This document shows positions 22,440 through 33,119 of a DNA stretch of 64,000 nt, in pieces. The notes below the pieces were generated by a model. It did no database searches. It had not been told where the DNA came from and saw only the letters and a program-made list of their open reading frames with translations. The number at the start of each line of letters is the position of its first letter. Within the stretch, counting starts at the first letter, position 1. The stretch comes from Desmodus rotundus (Eukaryota > Chordata > Mammalia > Chiroptera > Phyllostomidae). The stretch is from assembly GCF_022682495.2 (NCBI RefSeq), contig NC_071397.1, forward strand, positions 11,003,082-11,067,081, given 5' to 3'. The position numbers and the translations under genes are program-made.

Positions 22440-24185
22440 ACACACACACGCTGAGTTTTACAGCTCTCTAAAATTTATGAGGAAAGTTGAGTACCCTAGA
22501 TCTCTTAATTAAGCGGCCTTCCCCTAGGAGAAAGGAAATGGGCTTCCACCGTCTTAGCACCGACATCGGATTGCATGATTTACTACCCAAGGCCTCCGTT
22601 TCTCCCCAAATCAACTCCTCTACAGTACAAACATCTATCACTTTGAAGGCTGTTCAAACCCCACCTTCCCCTCCTCCTCCCCCTTTCCCGGTCGGTGCCC
22701 TCCAGGCCTCAGCATTTCCTCTGGTCTGCCCCCTTACCCCAGAGGTTCAGGGTCAGGCCAGAGCTTCGGACATACACCGCACTGTAGCTGGGCTGGCACC
22801 AAGGGGCTGCCCTCACTCGTGTGGGAACAGGGGGGCCGCTGCCCGGTCCTTCCTCACAGCCCACTGTGGCTGCTGATGGCTGCCATGAAGATATATGAGT
22901 TTAATCAGACCCCTGACAGGTAAAGACCCTAACAACGAGGACAGTTTGTTCTCCCAAACTGTTGAGTATCTAAGCCCCATGTTTACTTTGGAATTGAATG
23001 AATAACATTGTTCTGGGAAAGGAAATTTAAAAAAGCAGCCTTGTAATTTACAGTAGAGAGAACAGATCTGGAGGTCTTGTCACCCTCCTCCCCCAGGCCC
23101 AGGCCCCCTCCTGCAAACCCTCGCTCTGTCTTTTTGCTGTTTTAAACTTCTAAACACACCACGACCAACCAGCTCATCTTCTTAGCCCTGCCAGGAAAGG
23201 CCTCAACATTGCCAGGCTCCCCGAGCTGCCAAGAGAAATCATTGCTTCGAGGCGAAGGTTTTTTTTTTCCCCTCCTTTTAAAAATCAAAACCAAATGCCA
23301 CTGAATTTCCAAATGCTGTGCGACCCATTCAAAACGTGGAGTGAAGGGAGGTGGTGGGCGTGGGCCGGGGGTTCGCCTGCCCCAACCACCATCAGGTCAG
23401 GAGTGACTTCTTATCAGAAATAAGGTGTTGGTGGGGGGAGCCCTGCAAGCCAAACCTCAAACCCCACTTCTGGGGTTGAGGAATCCCTCCACTAAGGGAG
23501 GTTGATTTATTTTTAAATTCTCAGGGTGGGAGCAAGGGATAGTTCCTTTCTACCCCCACATCTAGAAAACTCCCAGAGACTCTCTTGAAGAGAGGCCAGT
23601 GCAGGCAACTCTTGCCTTTGCTGAGGCCGGAGTGGTGGTCGTCAGCAGTGGGCGTCCGGGTCAGCCAGGGGGTGCTCGAGACCAGCCTGTTTCCAACCAA
23701 CAGAAGTCTCGTTTCCAAAGGCAGCCCTCCTCTTCAGTCCCGATCATAGCCCCAAGAATTCCAAAAGCTCCTCACTCACCTCCTGCTCTGGAGGTACCCT
23801 CAAATGTAAGTCAGGAGGAATGGGCTTGTGAATACAGAGTGCTAGCTGGGGCAGGGGCTCTGGCCACTCTGGGTCTGGCCATAGGCTGGAGCAGAGAACC
23901 TCAAAATCCCAGCCTGGCCCTGGGCAGGGACACCGGCCTCTCCTGTCCTCCTCCAGAAGCCAGACCTTGCTGTCTGCCTGCCCACCGACCTACCTCAGCC
24001 CCCTCGGATTAACTAATTGGTGGTGGTGGTGGTAGTGGTGGTGGGGTGGGGGGGAGGGGAGACCACTTTGAACACTTCAAGGCCTGGTCAGAGGCCAAGT
24101 CTCATTACTTAGCTTCAAAGTCAGAAACTTCATAAAAAGTTCATTGGTGGGGCTGATTGTTCCAGATTGTCCCAGCGGAACTGAA
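22440..24185. other. Unassigned DNA
   Basis: Single-copy DNA, pyrimidine-rich at 22660-22690. The stretch around 22965-23060 has FOX-like (tgtttac) and SOX-like (cattgttct) motifs but nothing decisive. No exon is supported. Confidence 0.4.
24018..24060 (+). repeat. (GGT)n / G-rich simple repeat
   Basis: Tandem GGT triplets run into a G-rich tract (ggggtgggggggaggggag). The + strand could form a G-quadruplex. Confidence 0.9.
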
Positions 24186-24189
24186 CCCA

Positions 24190-24290
24190 CCAGGCACCCC
24201 CGGCCTCGCGTTTTAATGTGGGGCGAGGACGCGTGTGTGGCGCTGAGCCGCGGGCGGGGCAGGAGCCCCAGCGCGGTTTGCGTTTTCTTT
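24190..24290. promoter_or_regulatory. Small CpG cluster with GC box
   Basis: CpG dinucleotides are locally dense (gcctcgcg, gaggacgcgtg, gagccgcgggcggggc, agcgcggtttgcg) in otherwise CpG-poor DNA, with a perfect Sp1-type GGGCGGGG at 24252-24259. It is shorter than a formal CpG island. It could be an orphan promoter or enhancer. Confidence 0.35.
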
Positions 24291-24304
24291 TCTCTCACCA
24301 ACCA

Positions 24305-24840
24305 CTTAAAAATTACAAAAGAACTATAACCCCACTATGCAAAATTTGGAAAACAGAGAAGAGTAAAAGAAAATATTCCAAGAGCCCATACTTTAACACA
24401 ACGGTATTTCTTTCTAAGCATTTTCCTTATATACAATTTTTATATACTGCTAGCCAGTGTATGTGTACAAAAATAGCCATTTTGGCCTTTTTTATCCCTC
24501 TAAGCATTAAATTATAAGCATTTCCCCACCTCTTCAAAACTAGCATTTTAAGTAGCTATGTGATGTTCTACCCTGGTAATGTAGAATAATTGTTATTCTA
24601 CATTAAGGGTGCTTATGCATTTAGGTTTTTATAAATAGCATGAGCATATCTATATTCCCCCATAATTGGTTCTTGAATTTTCTTTTTAAAAGAAGTAACA
24701 TTTTTCTGATTATAAAAGTTACTCCTATATATATTTTAAAAAGTGTGGAAAATCTGGGAAAGTATGAAAAAGTTAATAAAAATCACCCATAATTGTTCTG
24801 TCCAGAGAGAATCGCTGTTAACCCGCAGGCATAGTTCCTC
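24305..24840 (-). mobile_element. Old L1-type 3' region, antisense
   Basis: AT-rich block with 'tctgattataaaagttactcc', 'aaaaatcacccataattgttctgtccagagagaatcgctgttaacc' and an earlier similar segment 'caaaatttggaaaacagagaagag'. This is typical of an old mammalian L1 3' UTR read antisense, possibly two fragments side by side. Confidence 0.5.
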
Positions 24841-24844
24841 CATG

Positions 24845-26055
24845 TATATATGTTTATATATGAAACAGGACCACGCTGCACAGAAGTTTTGTAGGTCCCT
24901 GGGGCAGGAGAATAAAATTGACAGAGGAAATATTATTTCCAGGAGAGATTCAACATGTGATATGTGTGGATTTGGAATTGGATGACATTTTCATTTAGGA
25001 CGCTCATGCTGCCGCAGACCTGTGTCCAGCCCTGAGGGCGGCCAACAGGGAGGCTGTGCCCGGCACCGTGGCCTCGCTCAGCTGTGGGGTCAACGGCAAG
25101 GCCACGGCGGGCGTGAGCAAATGCACTTTCCTCGTTTCTTCTGACAAGCGCCGTGGAGCCCCTGATTTATGGCCACACTGCATGGGACACTAGTAAATGT
25201 CCCATAGTATGTTTTGTAAGAGTAATGAAGTCTCAGTAACCCCAGCCCTCCTGACAACCTCTGCTAATAAATTTCTCTCTGGCAGAGGGGTGAGCCTGCC
25301 AGGCGCTTGGCAAGAGCGCCTGGGCTGTGGAGCAGCAGAGGGGCACCAGGGCTCCCCAGGGCTGCCACTCTCCAATCTTTCAGGGAGGAAGAGGAGGGCT
25401 TGGCTGTGCCCCCCCCCACCTCCAGGCACCCCTAGGATGCAGGCCTGTTTTGCTCAATGCCGAACTCTCAAAAGGCAGGAGAAAGATGAAAAGTGAGTCA
25501 AGAAGCTGGAAGAGGAGGGGGGAGAAACCCCAAACCATAATTGCCCCTTTCCTTCTGCAGCTCAGATTACTGGCCGGGGGCTGAGGGGCAGGGAGGACTG
25601 TTTCTGTTTTGACTACTGTTTCCCTTGAGTTTGAAGATGAACTGTGGGATGAGAGAAGATGTCGGGGCGTTTGTGTTGGGCTGAGTTGGGGGTGGGGGTG
25701 TGCAGGGCCACCACAGACCAGGACTCACGGGGACCAACTTTTCCTCAGGTTTCAGAGTGGGGTTGGGGTGGGGGTGAGAGGGGCTGGGGACATTACATTC
25801 CACTGCCACCCTATGCCAACATAGGCACTTCAAAAGGCTGGGGACAGGGAATATATCTGCCACTTCAAAGAACAGCTGCCCCCACGAACCTCCCTTTCCA
25901 GGCATTTGGTTCAGAGCTATACCTTTTTTATTTTTCTCATCATTCTACTTCAACCCACTTTTTCTGCCAGCACCTGCCAGGTCCCACACCAGGTGCCAAG
26001 GGTACAAAGACGAGTGAAGACACAGCCCTGTGGGCGTGACCGAAGTGCGAGCCGA
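24845..26055. other. Unassigned DNA
   Basis: Single-copy DNA; 25680-25800 is G-rich ('gttgggggtgggggtgtg', 'ggggttggggtgggggtgag'). No exon is supported. Confidence 0.45.
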
Positions 26056-26057
26056 CG

Positions 26058-26235
26058 CTCAGTGAGTGCTTACCTCGGGCCACATCATTCTAAGCATTGT
26101 GTGTGTGTGTTAATTCATGTACTCCTGCCCAAACCCAAGGAACTAGGCATTTGATTACCACCAGTTTCTTGTTACTCAGGCAGCAAGAGGTTAAGTGGCT
26201 CGGCCAAGGTCTCTCTTGTTCCTCAGCCCAGGACC
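26058..26235 (-). repeat. MIR SINE
   Basis: Reverse MIR: 'tcagtgagtgcttacctcgggccacatcattctaagcattgtg', a short (TG)n inside it, then 'caagaggttaagtggctcggccaagg'. Confidence 0.75.
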
Positions 26236-26299
26236 TCAGAGCCGCTGCAGTCTTAGACACCCTGGGCAGGAAAGCCACCGAGACTTCAACTCCAACGAG

Positions 26300-26375
26300 C
26301 AGGTGACTCTGCAAACTAGGAAATTGGGGTCCAGAGAGGAGAAGTAACCTGCCCAGTTTGTCCAGCGCTCTTCCC
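26300..26375 (-). repeat. Second MIR-like fragment
   Basis: 'gaaattggggtccagagaggagaagtaacctgcccag' resembles the reverse MIR core and follows the previous MIR closely. Confidence 0.5.
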
Positions 26376-27258
26376 ACGACTGCCCAGCTGCCCTTCAGCT
26401 GCCCGGAGCCCCCTCGCACGCACTCTAAGAATACTGTGATGTGAGAACCCTTTTCTGACCTCGGGAAACTTCCTGTGTGTGATGAACTACTCCAAGGACC
26501 CACCCCACAGACCTAGAAGGAAGCATGGGGAGGATTGTGGAAAGAAAAGGAACCCCAAACCAGCCAGTGTCATTCTAGTATCAGTGGGTGGGCATGAGTT
26601 TCTCCAAGGTAAAGATGTTTTGGTAACTAGAAATTTCCCGTGGACATCATGTGGAACTTACCACTTCTCCCACCTGGGAACAGCCCGGAACAGGGCACCC
26701 CAGAGGAGTGTCCGGGACAAGCAGACGCTCTGGCGCGTGTGTGAGAATAGCCTGAGAGCCATTGGCTGGGTGTCAGAGCCCAGAGTGCTGGGCACACATG
26801 AGGACTCAGCCATGAGGTTTCTCTGGGGCCCCAGCAGGAATTCCCAAACCCTAAAAGTAATTGCAAATGCCTGGGACACACCACATGGAGGAGCAAACCT
26901 CACAGATAGAATCTGGGGTTTGAAAGTAAAATGCCAGCCTAATTCGACGGTGGTTGCTTTCCAAGTTGTCTGTGTGAGGGCAGTGGGGGGACACTGGGGC
27001 ACCGGGGCATTGGGGCATGGGAGCTCTGCTTCTCACTAGAATTGCCCTGTGCTCTCACACAGGGAAACCCACTCACTGCAAGCTGGTCCCACGGCAGCAC
27101 AGGGGAAGGGCCCTCAGCTGGTAGTCGGAGACTTCTGTGTCACCAAGTAGCAGTGGCACGTCATACCTCTGTGATTTGGCTGCAGAATAAGGGCAAGGAG
27201 ATGTCTCGCAGCCTGGAAGTGGAGGTGGGTGTTGTAAGACCCTGATGTCACGGGTCCT
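26376..27258. other. Unassigned DNA with a 186-codon open frame
   Basis: The frame at 26479-27039 (+) has no domain, signal peptide or known similarity that I can see and is overlapped by 60-114-codon frames on the other strand. I treat it as chance. Confidence 0.4.
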
Positions 27259-27261
27259 CAC

Positions 27262-27430
27262 AGTAGCCCTGGGCAGCAGGTGAGGTGATGGCCATTTACA
27301 AACGAGGAGAAAGAGACATCGAGGGTTAGGAGAGTCACAGAGCTTGGAGGGCGGTGTGAAATGACTCGCAGATAGGAAAGTGCAGAGGAATGTGGTTATA
27401 AACCATCCTTAATAAATGACCTAGCACATT
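27262..27430 (-). repeat. MIR SINE
   Basis: 'ctcacagtagccctgggcagcaggtgaggtgatggccatttacaaacgaggagaaagagac' and 'gagagtcacagagctt' in reverse MIR order. Confidence 0.6.
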
Positions 27431-27484
27431 GCTGGCATAACCTGTGTTAGTTCCTCTCTTAGGGCAGGGGACACATGAAGGGTC

Positions 27485-27680
27485 TGTGTGGTGTGGTGAT
27501 GGAGCACTGGATTCTGAATATTTGGGGACCTGGGGTCCAGCCTTGACTCTAGCATTAGCTGGGTGACAGAGACCAACTCCTTTTCCTCTCGGGGCCTCAT
27601 TTCTTCATCTGGGAAATGAGAGGTCTCCCGAATGCCTCCAGACCCACAGGTAGAAGTCATTTAACCTTTATGAGCCAGCT
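27485..27680 (+). repeat. MIR SINE
   Basis: Sense MIR: 'tggtgtggtgatggagcactggattctg', 'agcattagctgggtgacagag', 'ggggcctcatttcttcatctgggaaatgag'. Confidence 0.82.
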
Positions 27681-27681
27681 T

Positions 27682-29415
27682 CCTTGTGTGTTGAGTGTGG
27701 TGCCCTGCTCACGGTATCCGCCAATGAGTATTGCTGAGTTAAGCTGGACTCCTGCCGGGCTCACGGAGATAGTACAAGGATCACATAAAACGAGGAGGAT
27801 GGAAGTCATTCCCTAATTCAGCTGGAGGACTCTGCCACCTCTGCAAGGGGACTGTGAGGAAAGGAAACCCCATCTCGCCCTTCCTGCAAGGGCATGTGGG
27901 AGTGGGGAGCGTGTCCCCAGCAGAAGCAGACACAGATGTGGGATTTCTCAGCCTTTCACGCTTGGACCCTGTCATCACGAGCATTAAAAAACCTTGTGCT
28001 CACTCTTGGCGTTTTTTGAAATTTCAAAATAAATGAAATAGTGATTTCAAAAAAAAAAATCAACGGTCAATTTAGATCATGCTTTTTCCAACCTTCTCAC
28101 ATGCCTGGGAGAGTCTGATAAACACGAGGCAGGCACTGAAAAGATGCTATTTTTCATTCAAGGCAGGTGTACAAATTGAGTCTGTGGGGCATTGCTTGGG
28201 CCCTAGGAAAGACAGAAGGTTCCTCTCCTCGTGACGCCCTCACAGTGAGCTCCGGGGCTGGGCCAGTGGGTAAGCGTGGCCATGACCTGCCCGGACCAGC
28301 GGTCCCCGGCCGGGAGGAGAGGCTCTGTGACAGAACAGTGTGCCCTGAAACCTGTGTCTCTTGCTACTGTCACTAACATGACTGTAATTACTTATGGCTG
28401 TGCTTTTCCACTAGACCACACTGCTTTTTAATTTTGGCTTTGACCTCTCAGCAGGAGGGAGTGTAGGCAACTGCAGTAGTGTCTCTTCGCTCATCATTCG
28501 TTCTCTTCATTGTTTGGGCCGTCCTTTCCCCCTCTGTTCACCATATTTGAGTCAGCACTTCCTGGGTGTCCGTGCCGCAGAGGATCTCAGAAATGGTCTG
28601 CGGGGAAGGAATTTAGGATTGCCGCAAGGAAAACAGATGGAGACCAATCATAGGTAAATGATTAGGTGCCATTATATGGTTGAGTGCCTTAAAATGAGGG
28701 CTCTCTGTCCAAGGTAATTATTTTTTCAACTTTCTCTTCCATTCTCTACGGCCAGAACAAATCTGGCTTAATGACCAACACGGGCACTGCATGCAACCTC
28801 TTTGAGCATCAGCTGACTTGGAACCAAGGTTGGGTGAGATGGTGTTTAAAGGGTGAGGGTCTGGGGGATGCCTGTCAGCACAGGAGTGGGGCCTACCACC
28901 CCTGAGGTCTGAAGGTCCTTGTCCCCAAAGTCCTCTACCTGCACCCTGTCTGGCTTCTCCCAAAGGCACCTCCCTGCTTACTACCTGGCTCCTTTGCTTT
29001 TCCAGCTCCTCGTCTTTTTTTCCTTCTGTCTTTAGGGAAAAAGTGAAAAGAGAGGACCTGGCATTTCTAGGACATTGCGGGTGGCCTGTAAGGGGGGTAA
29101 TGAGGCAGAGGGCTGGGGGGAGGGGCACACTTGACTCACCAAATCATTCCACATCGCCACAGCCCTGCCCACTGCCAAAAGACGATCACCATATTTGCCA
29201 CGCACTCATTGCCAGCTGGCTGGGTCCAGCGCCCCACAGGAGGCCTCCCAGAGAGAGTGGCAGGAGGGTGGGTGACTCTGAGGAGGCTGCAGAGGCTCTT
29301 CATTGGGTAGATGATGAAGAGCTCTGTGGGGCTGGAGCTCTTATTAGGTCCAGGCAACTAGCCCAGAAAGCCCTCCTTTCTCCAGTTCCATTTCCCCCGG
29401 CCCCGCAGACTGAGA
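27682..29415. other. Unassigned DNA
   Basis: Single-copy DNA. A short A run occurs at 28049-28058. No exon or named repeat is supported. Confidence 0.45.
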
Positions 29416-29424
29416 AGCCCCCTG

Positions 29425-29535
29425 GGCCATGCCCTGGCACATACTAGGCACACAGAGTAAATAGCTGCTACTTAGCGAGGCGCCTGGCCACATGGTTGGT
29501 AGGTGGCCAGCGAAGGTCAACTTAATGAATGACTG
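29425..29535 (+). repeat. L2/MIR 3'-end-like fragment
   Basis: 'catgccctggcacatactaggcacacagagtaaatagctgctac' has the 'cctggcacatagtaggc...aataaat' ending shared by L2 and MIR. Confidence 0.5.
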
Positions 29536-30049
29536 TGTCAAACCCACAACACATTAAGCTAAAATAGTTATTAAATGAATAGCAATCAACAAAGCACTTT
29601 TTTACATGTCATTCATTTTCTTATTAAGATTTATATATTTTTTCCTGTCCAGCACTCATTGTTTCAAAGGCCCAAGGATGATGAGGTACACTTGAACTGG
29701 GACCAAGAAAGCCCGGAACAAGTCCCTCCACCTCCCCGTGTCTCCATCACTCGACGGCGCAGGCAGTGATGAGAACAGCACCTGCAGCCTGGCTGGGGAT
29801 CAAGCCCACGGCGGAGGGGAAGGGGCAATTAAAGCGGCTGTGACAGGGGGTGAGGGGTCATTGCTGAGATGGTCCACCTGGGCAGTGACCTCCAGGACAG
29901 TGTTCCCCATTCTCTCTGGTTGTCCTTTAGTCTGGCATCAACCAGCCAAGATTTTGTCCCACCTAATGCTGCTAATTCTGCTGCAGATGATGGATTCCAA
30001 AGGGAGGAGGCCAGTCTCCCTGAGCTATCCAAGGCAGCATGTTCCACGG

Positions 30050-30105
30050 TTTGTTTTTAGGAGCCCAGCTCAAATGCCTCCTCACCAGGAAGCCTTTTCT
30101 GAAAA
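30050..30105 (+). repeat. L2 fragment
   Basis: 'gagcccagctcaaatgcctcctcaccaggaagccttttctga' is the L2 3' signature block. Confidence 0.6.
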
Positions 30106-30340
30106 GACTAAGGGGCAAACAGCATGTCTGCAGGAAGAGTATTCCAGACAGAAGGTTAGCAAGGGATATTTGGCTGGGGCTGAGTGAGCCGGGAGAATGG
30201 GCAGATGGCTCAGTGAGTGGCTGGAGGCTGGTCGCTCAGGGCCTCACGGACCACAGGAGGACTTTGGATTTTACTCTAAGTGCAGGTGGAAGTCACTGGT
30301 GAGTTCTGAGCAGGGAAGTGGTGTGGTCTGGCTGATGTGT
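30106..30340 (+). repeat. Common mammalian repeat, family unresolved
   Basis: 'attccagacagaaggttagcaagg', 'ctcagggcctcacggaccac', 'aggactttggattttactctaagtgcaggtggaagtcactgg' and 'gagcagggaagtggtgtggtctgg' form a block I recognise as a frequent old mammalian repeat; I cannot name the family. Confidence 0.55.
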
Positions 30341-30684
30341 GGAGAGCAGTCCTTGGGGAGGAGGAGGGGAGAAGACAGAATATCCTGCTGGATTGAGTGT
30401 GAGGATGGGAGAAAAGGAGAGATCAATGACAAGTTCAAGGCTCTTGGCCTGAGTAAGCAGATGAATGGTCAGTCTGGACTCTTGGAAACCAAGTCCTGCC
30501 AACGGAACCTTGCAGATCTCTCATTCATTCCTTTGGGCTCCCTCTGCTGCTGCCTTGTTCAGACCCCCATCACTCCCCACTGGGCTTCCTGCAGAGAGAG
30601 GCCCTCACTGCCAATCAACTCAACTGTTAAAGGGTAGGCTCAGTTGTTTCACTTTCCAGTTGGAAAACTCTGAGGGCCACCTGT

Positions 30685-31215
30685 GCTGGTTATCTGCTGC
30701 TGTGTAACAAATTGCCCAGCAGCTTAAATGACAAGTATTCATTGTTTCACGGTTTCTGTAGATCAGACATCTGGGTAAACTTAGCTGGGCTCTCCCTCTC
30801 AGGGTCACAGAAGGCCGCAGTCAAGGTGGCAGCCAGGCTGTGGTCTCATCTGAAGGCTCAGTGGGAGAAGGACCCACTTCCAAGCTCCCTCCTGTGATTG
30901 TGGGCAGGATTCAGCTCCTCACAGGCTGTTGGACTGAGGGCCTCAGGTCCTCGCTGGCTATCGGCCAGAGACATCAGTTCCTCACCACGCAGGTCTCTCC
31001 ATAGAGCAGAGTGAGACAGAGAGACAGCAAGAGCGAGCACCCAAAAACGAAGTCATAGTCTTTTTTGCAGCCTAATCTTGGCAGTGACATCTCGTCACTT
31101 TTGCTGTGTTCTACAGGTTAGAAGTGAGTTACTAGGACCAGTCCACATTCAGGGAGGGGGGATTACACAAAAGCAAAATAGCAGGAGGCAGAAGTCACTG
31201 GGCACCACCTTCAAG
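30685..31215. repeat. Old MER/LTR-class repeat
   Basis: A ~500-bp block with 'ctgctgtgtaacaaattgcccagcagctta', 'gtttctgtagatcagacatctggg', 'ggctgttggactgagggcctcaggtcctcgctggct' and 'gacatctcgtcacttttgctgtgttctac' closely follows a widespread mammalian interspersed repeat. Class is uncertain from memory, but the repeat nature is clear. Confidence 0.65.
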
Positions 31216-31824
31216 GCTACTTACCATGCCTGCCCCTTTGCGGCATCTTCCACACCTACTCCTCACTCTGCTCCCGTCACTTGACTTGCTGGTGCTAGAA
31301 GAGCTATTTTCTTTCCCTATTTTCTGTCTATTGTTTGTCTGGCTATTGTGAACCTTCTGCCTTGAACTCTTGGAGGTTTCTTCTGCTCAACACTTCAGGC
31401 CTGGAAGCAAAGTTGTGGCCATAACCCTCCCTCCCACTTGCTTATGTCTGCATTCTCAGTCCACGTGTTTGTTCTCCCCCCGGCTCAAATTTGTGCTCTG
31501 TGACAGTCAGGACTGTGTGCTATTCATTTGTGGGTTCCCATTGCCAAATACACTGTATGGCACCCAGCAGGCTCTTACTGGCTCTTGGTTCAGTGTGAAT
31601 GAGCGAGTTTTAGTTAAAGCAAAAGAAAAATTCAGGAAGGTAAACCCACTCACAGGTTGGATTTTAAGGGCGAACGAAGTATTAAGATGCTTTGTTTTGG
31701 ATCATCTGTGTCTAGCTTCCCTTCTGGGAACTCCCACCACTGGGAATTCCTCGAGGAACCTTGCAGCTGCTCCTGCAATGTACGACATGCCCCACTTTGG
31801 GCCTCTCACAGACCCTTCCTGAAG

Positions 31825-31938
31825 CAGGAAGGGCAGCGATCATTGTACCCATTTTACAGATGCAGACTGAGGCCCAGGGAGGTGACGTGTGATGACCGCA
31901 GCCAGTATCCGGCTAGTATCCGGTGGAACCAGGCTTAG
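31825..31938 (-). repeat. MIR SINE
   Basis: 'attgtacccattttacagatgcagactgaggcccagggaggtgacg' is the reverse MIR core. Confidence 0.72.
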
Positions 31939-32167
31939 CTTAGTGCATTTCAGGACGTATTTACCAATACTTTTTATGTTTCAGAGCCCTAGTTTTCAGA
32001 CAGAAAAGTAAGACACAGTCCCTGCCCTTGGGGGGCTCACTGTCTCATAGTGGAGACTGGTACTTGAACAAAGATCATTGAATCTCGGGGGAGAGCTGCT
32101 GATACACCTCCCTACTACACGAGCTGCCTCTCAAATGATCCAGGCAGTGAGAACATAACAGTGTAAG

Positions 32168-32325
32168 GCCAGAGCAGTGGACCCCAAATCTGATGGGTCT
32201 TTGAAACAATCTGGAGAGCTTTAAAAACACAGGTTCTGATGTATGGGTCCAGAGGGGGGCCAGGAAGCTGTATTATTAAAAACCATGTAATACTGATGGG
32301 AAACCAGGTTTGAGATGCTCTGGTC
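32168..32325 (+). mobile_element. MER5A-like hAT MITE
   Basis: 'cagagcagtggaccccaaatc', 'aatctggagagctttaaaaacacaggttctgatgta' and 'aaccaggtttgagatgctctgg' fit the ends and body of a MER5A-type element. Confidence 0.7.
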
Positions 32326-32734
32326 TAGTGGGCTTGGTCTTAGGAGAACAATGACCAGCCCTGGAAGTATTCCAAGTGGGAAGCAGGGAGATTTCCCACA
32401 GGTTCAGCTTGCTATACCTTCCTAGGTATTTCTCTTCCCTGATCTGCTCCAGCCTTGAATGGGCCTCTGCCACGCTATTTCCTCTGGATGTCCCTACTCT
32501 GCCCTCCTGAGCCCTCGTTGTACCCTGTCCTGTATTTCGGGTCACACTGCAGCTCAATGCCACCTGTCTTAGGCACCTCACCCAAGTTTCAAGCAGTGAA
32601 GTGGAAAGATTCCAAGGGTGGAGAGCTCTCCTCCTTGGGTTACAGCGGGTTCTAATAGTTTTCTCCTCTGAATTCCCCCCACTCTCAGTCTGGTATCGCA
32701 CGAGGCATCTGCTGTTCCCGGTCTATGAACAGGT

Positions 32735-33118
32735 CCGCTCTCCCTAAGAGCTGGTAAACTCCTGGAAGGCAGATAAGCCTAGGGTTTAGATTTTGACCCT
32801 TCACCTCCTTCAAATCTTGATTCAAATGCTACCTTCTCAGTGAGATCTTCCCTGACCACCCATGTAAACCTCACTCCTGCCTCCTATACACCCAATCTCC
32901 CTGACTCTTTTCAACGTCCCCCATGGCACTTATTACCTTCTACGCACACAATCACTCGTTTATTCTGTTTCTCATCTCTCTCTTGACAATAGAGTATAAG
33001 CTCCCGAAGGGCAGGGCTTTTGGTTTCCTCTATCCATGGAGTATCCCCAGCACCTAGCACAGTGCCTGACACACAGTAGGTGCTGCGGAAAGATGTGTTG
33101 AATGAATGAATGTTGAGT
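32735..33118 (+). repeat. L2 LINE 3' end
   Basis: Long, well-preserved L2 3' terminus: 'gagatcttccctgaccacccatg', 'gcacttattaccttctac', 'tagagtataagctcccgaagggcagggctttt', 'cccagcacctagcacagtgcctgacacacagtaggtgc' and terminal 'tgaatgaatgaatg'. Confidence 0.92.
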
Positions 33119-33119
33119 A

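Noticed and set aside
26479..27039. 186-codon open frame, + strand
   Set aside because: No domain, signal or splice evidence; antisense frames of comparable length overlap it.
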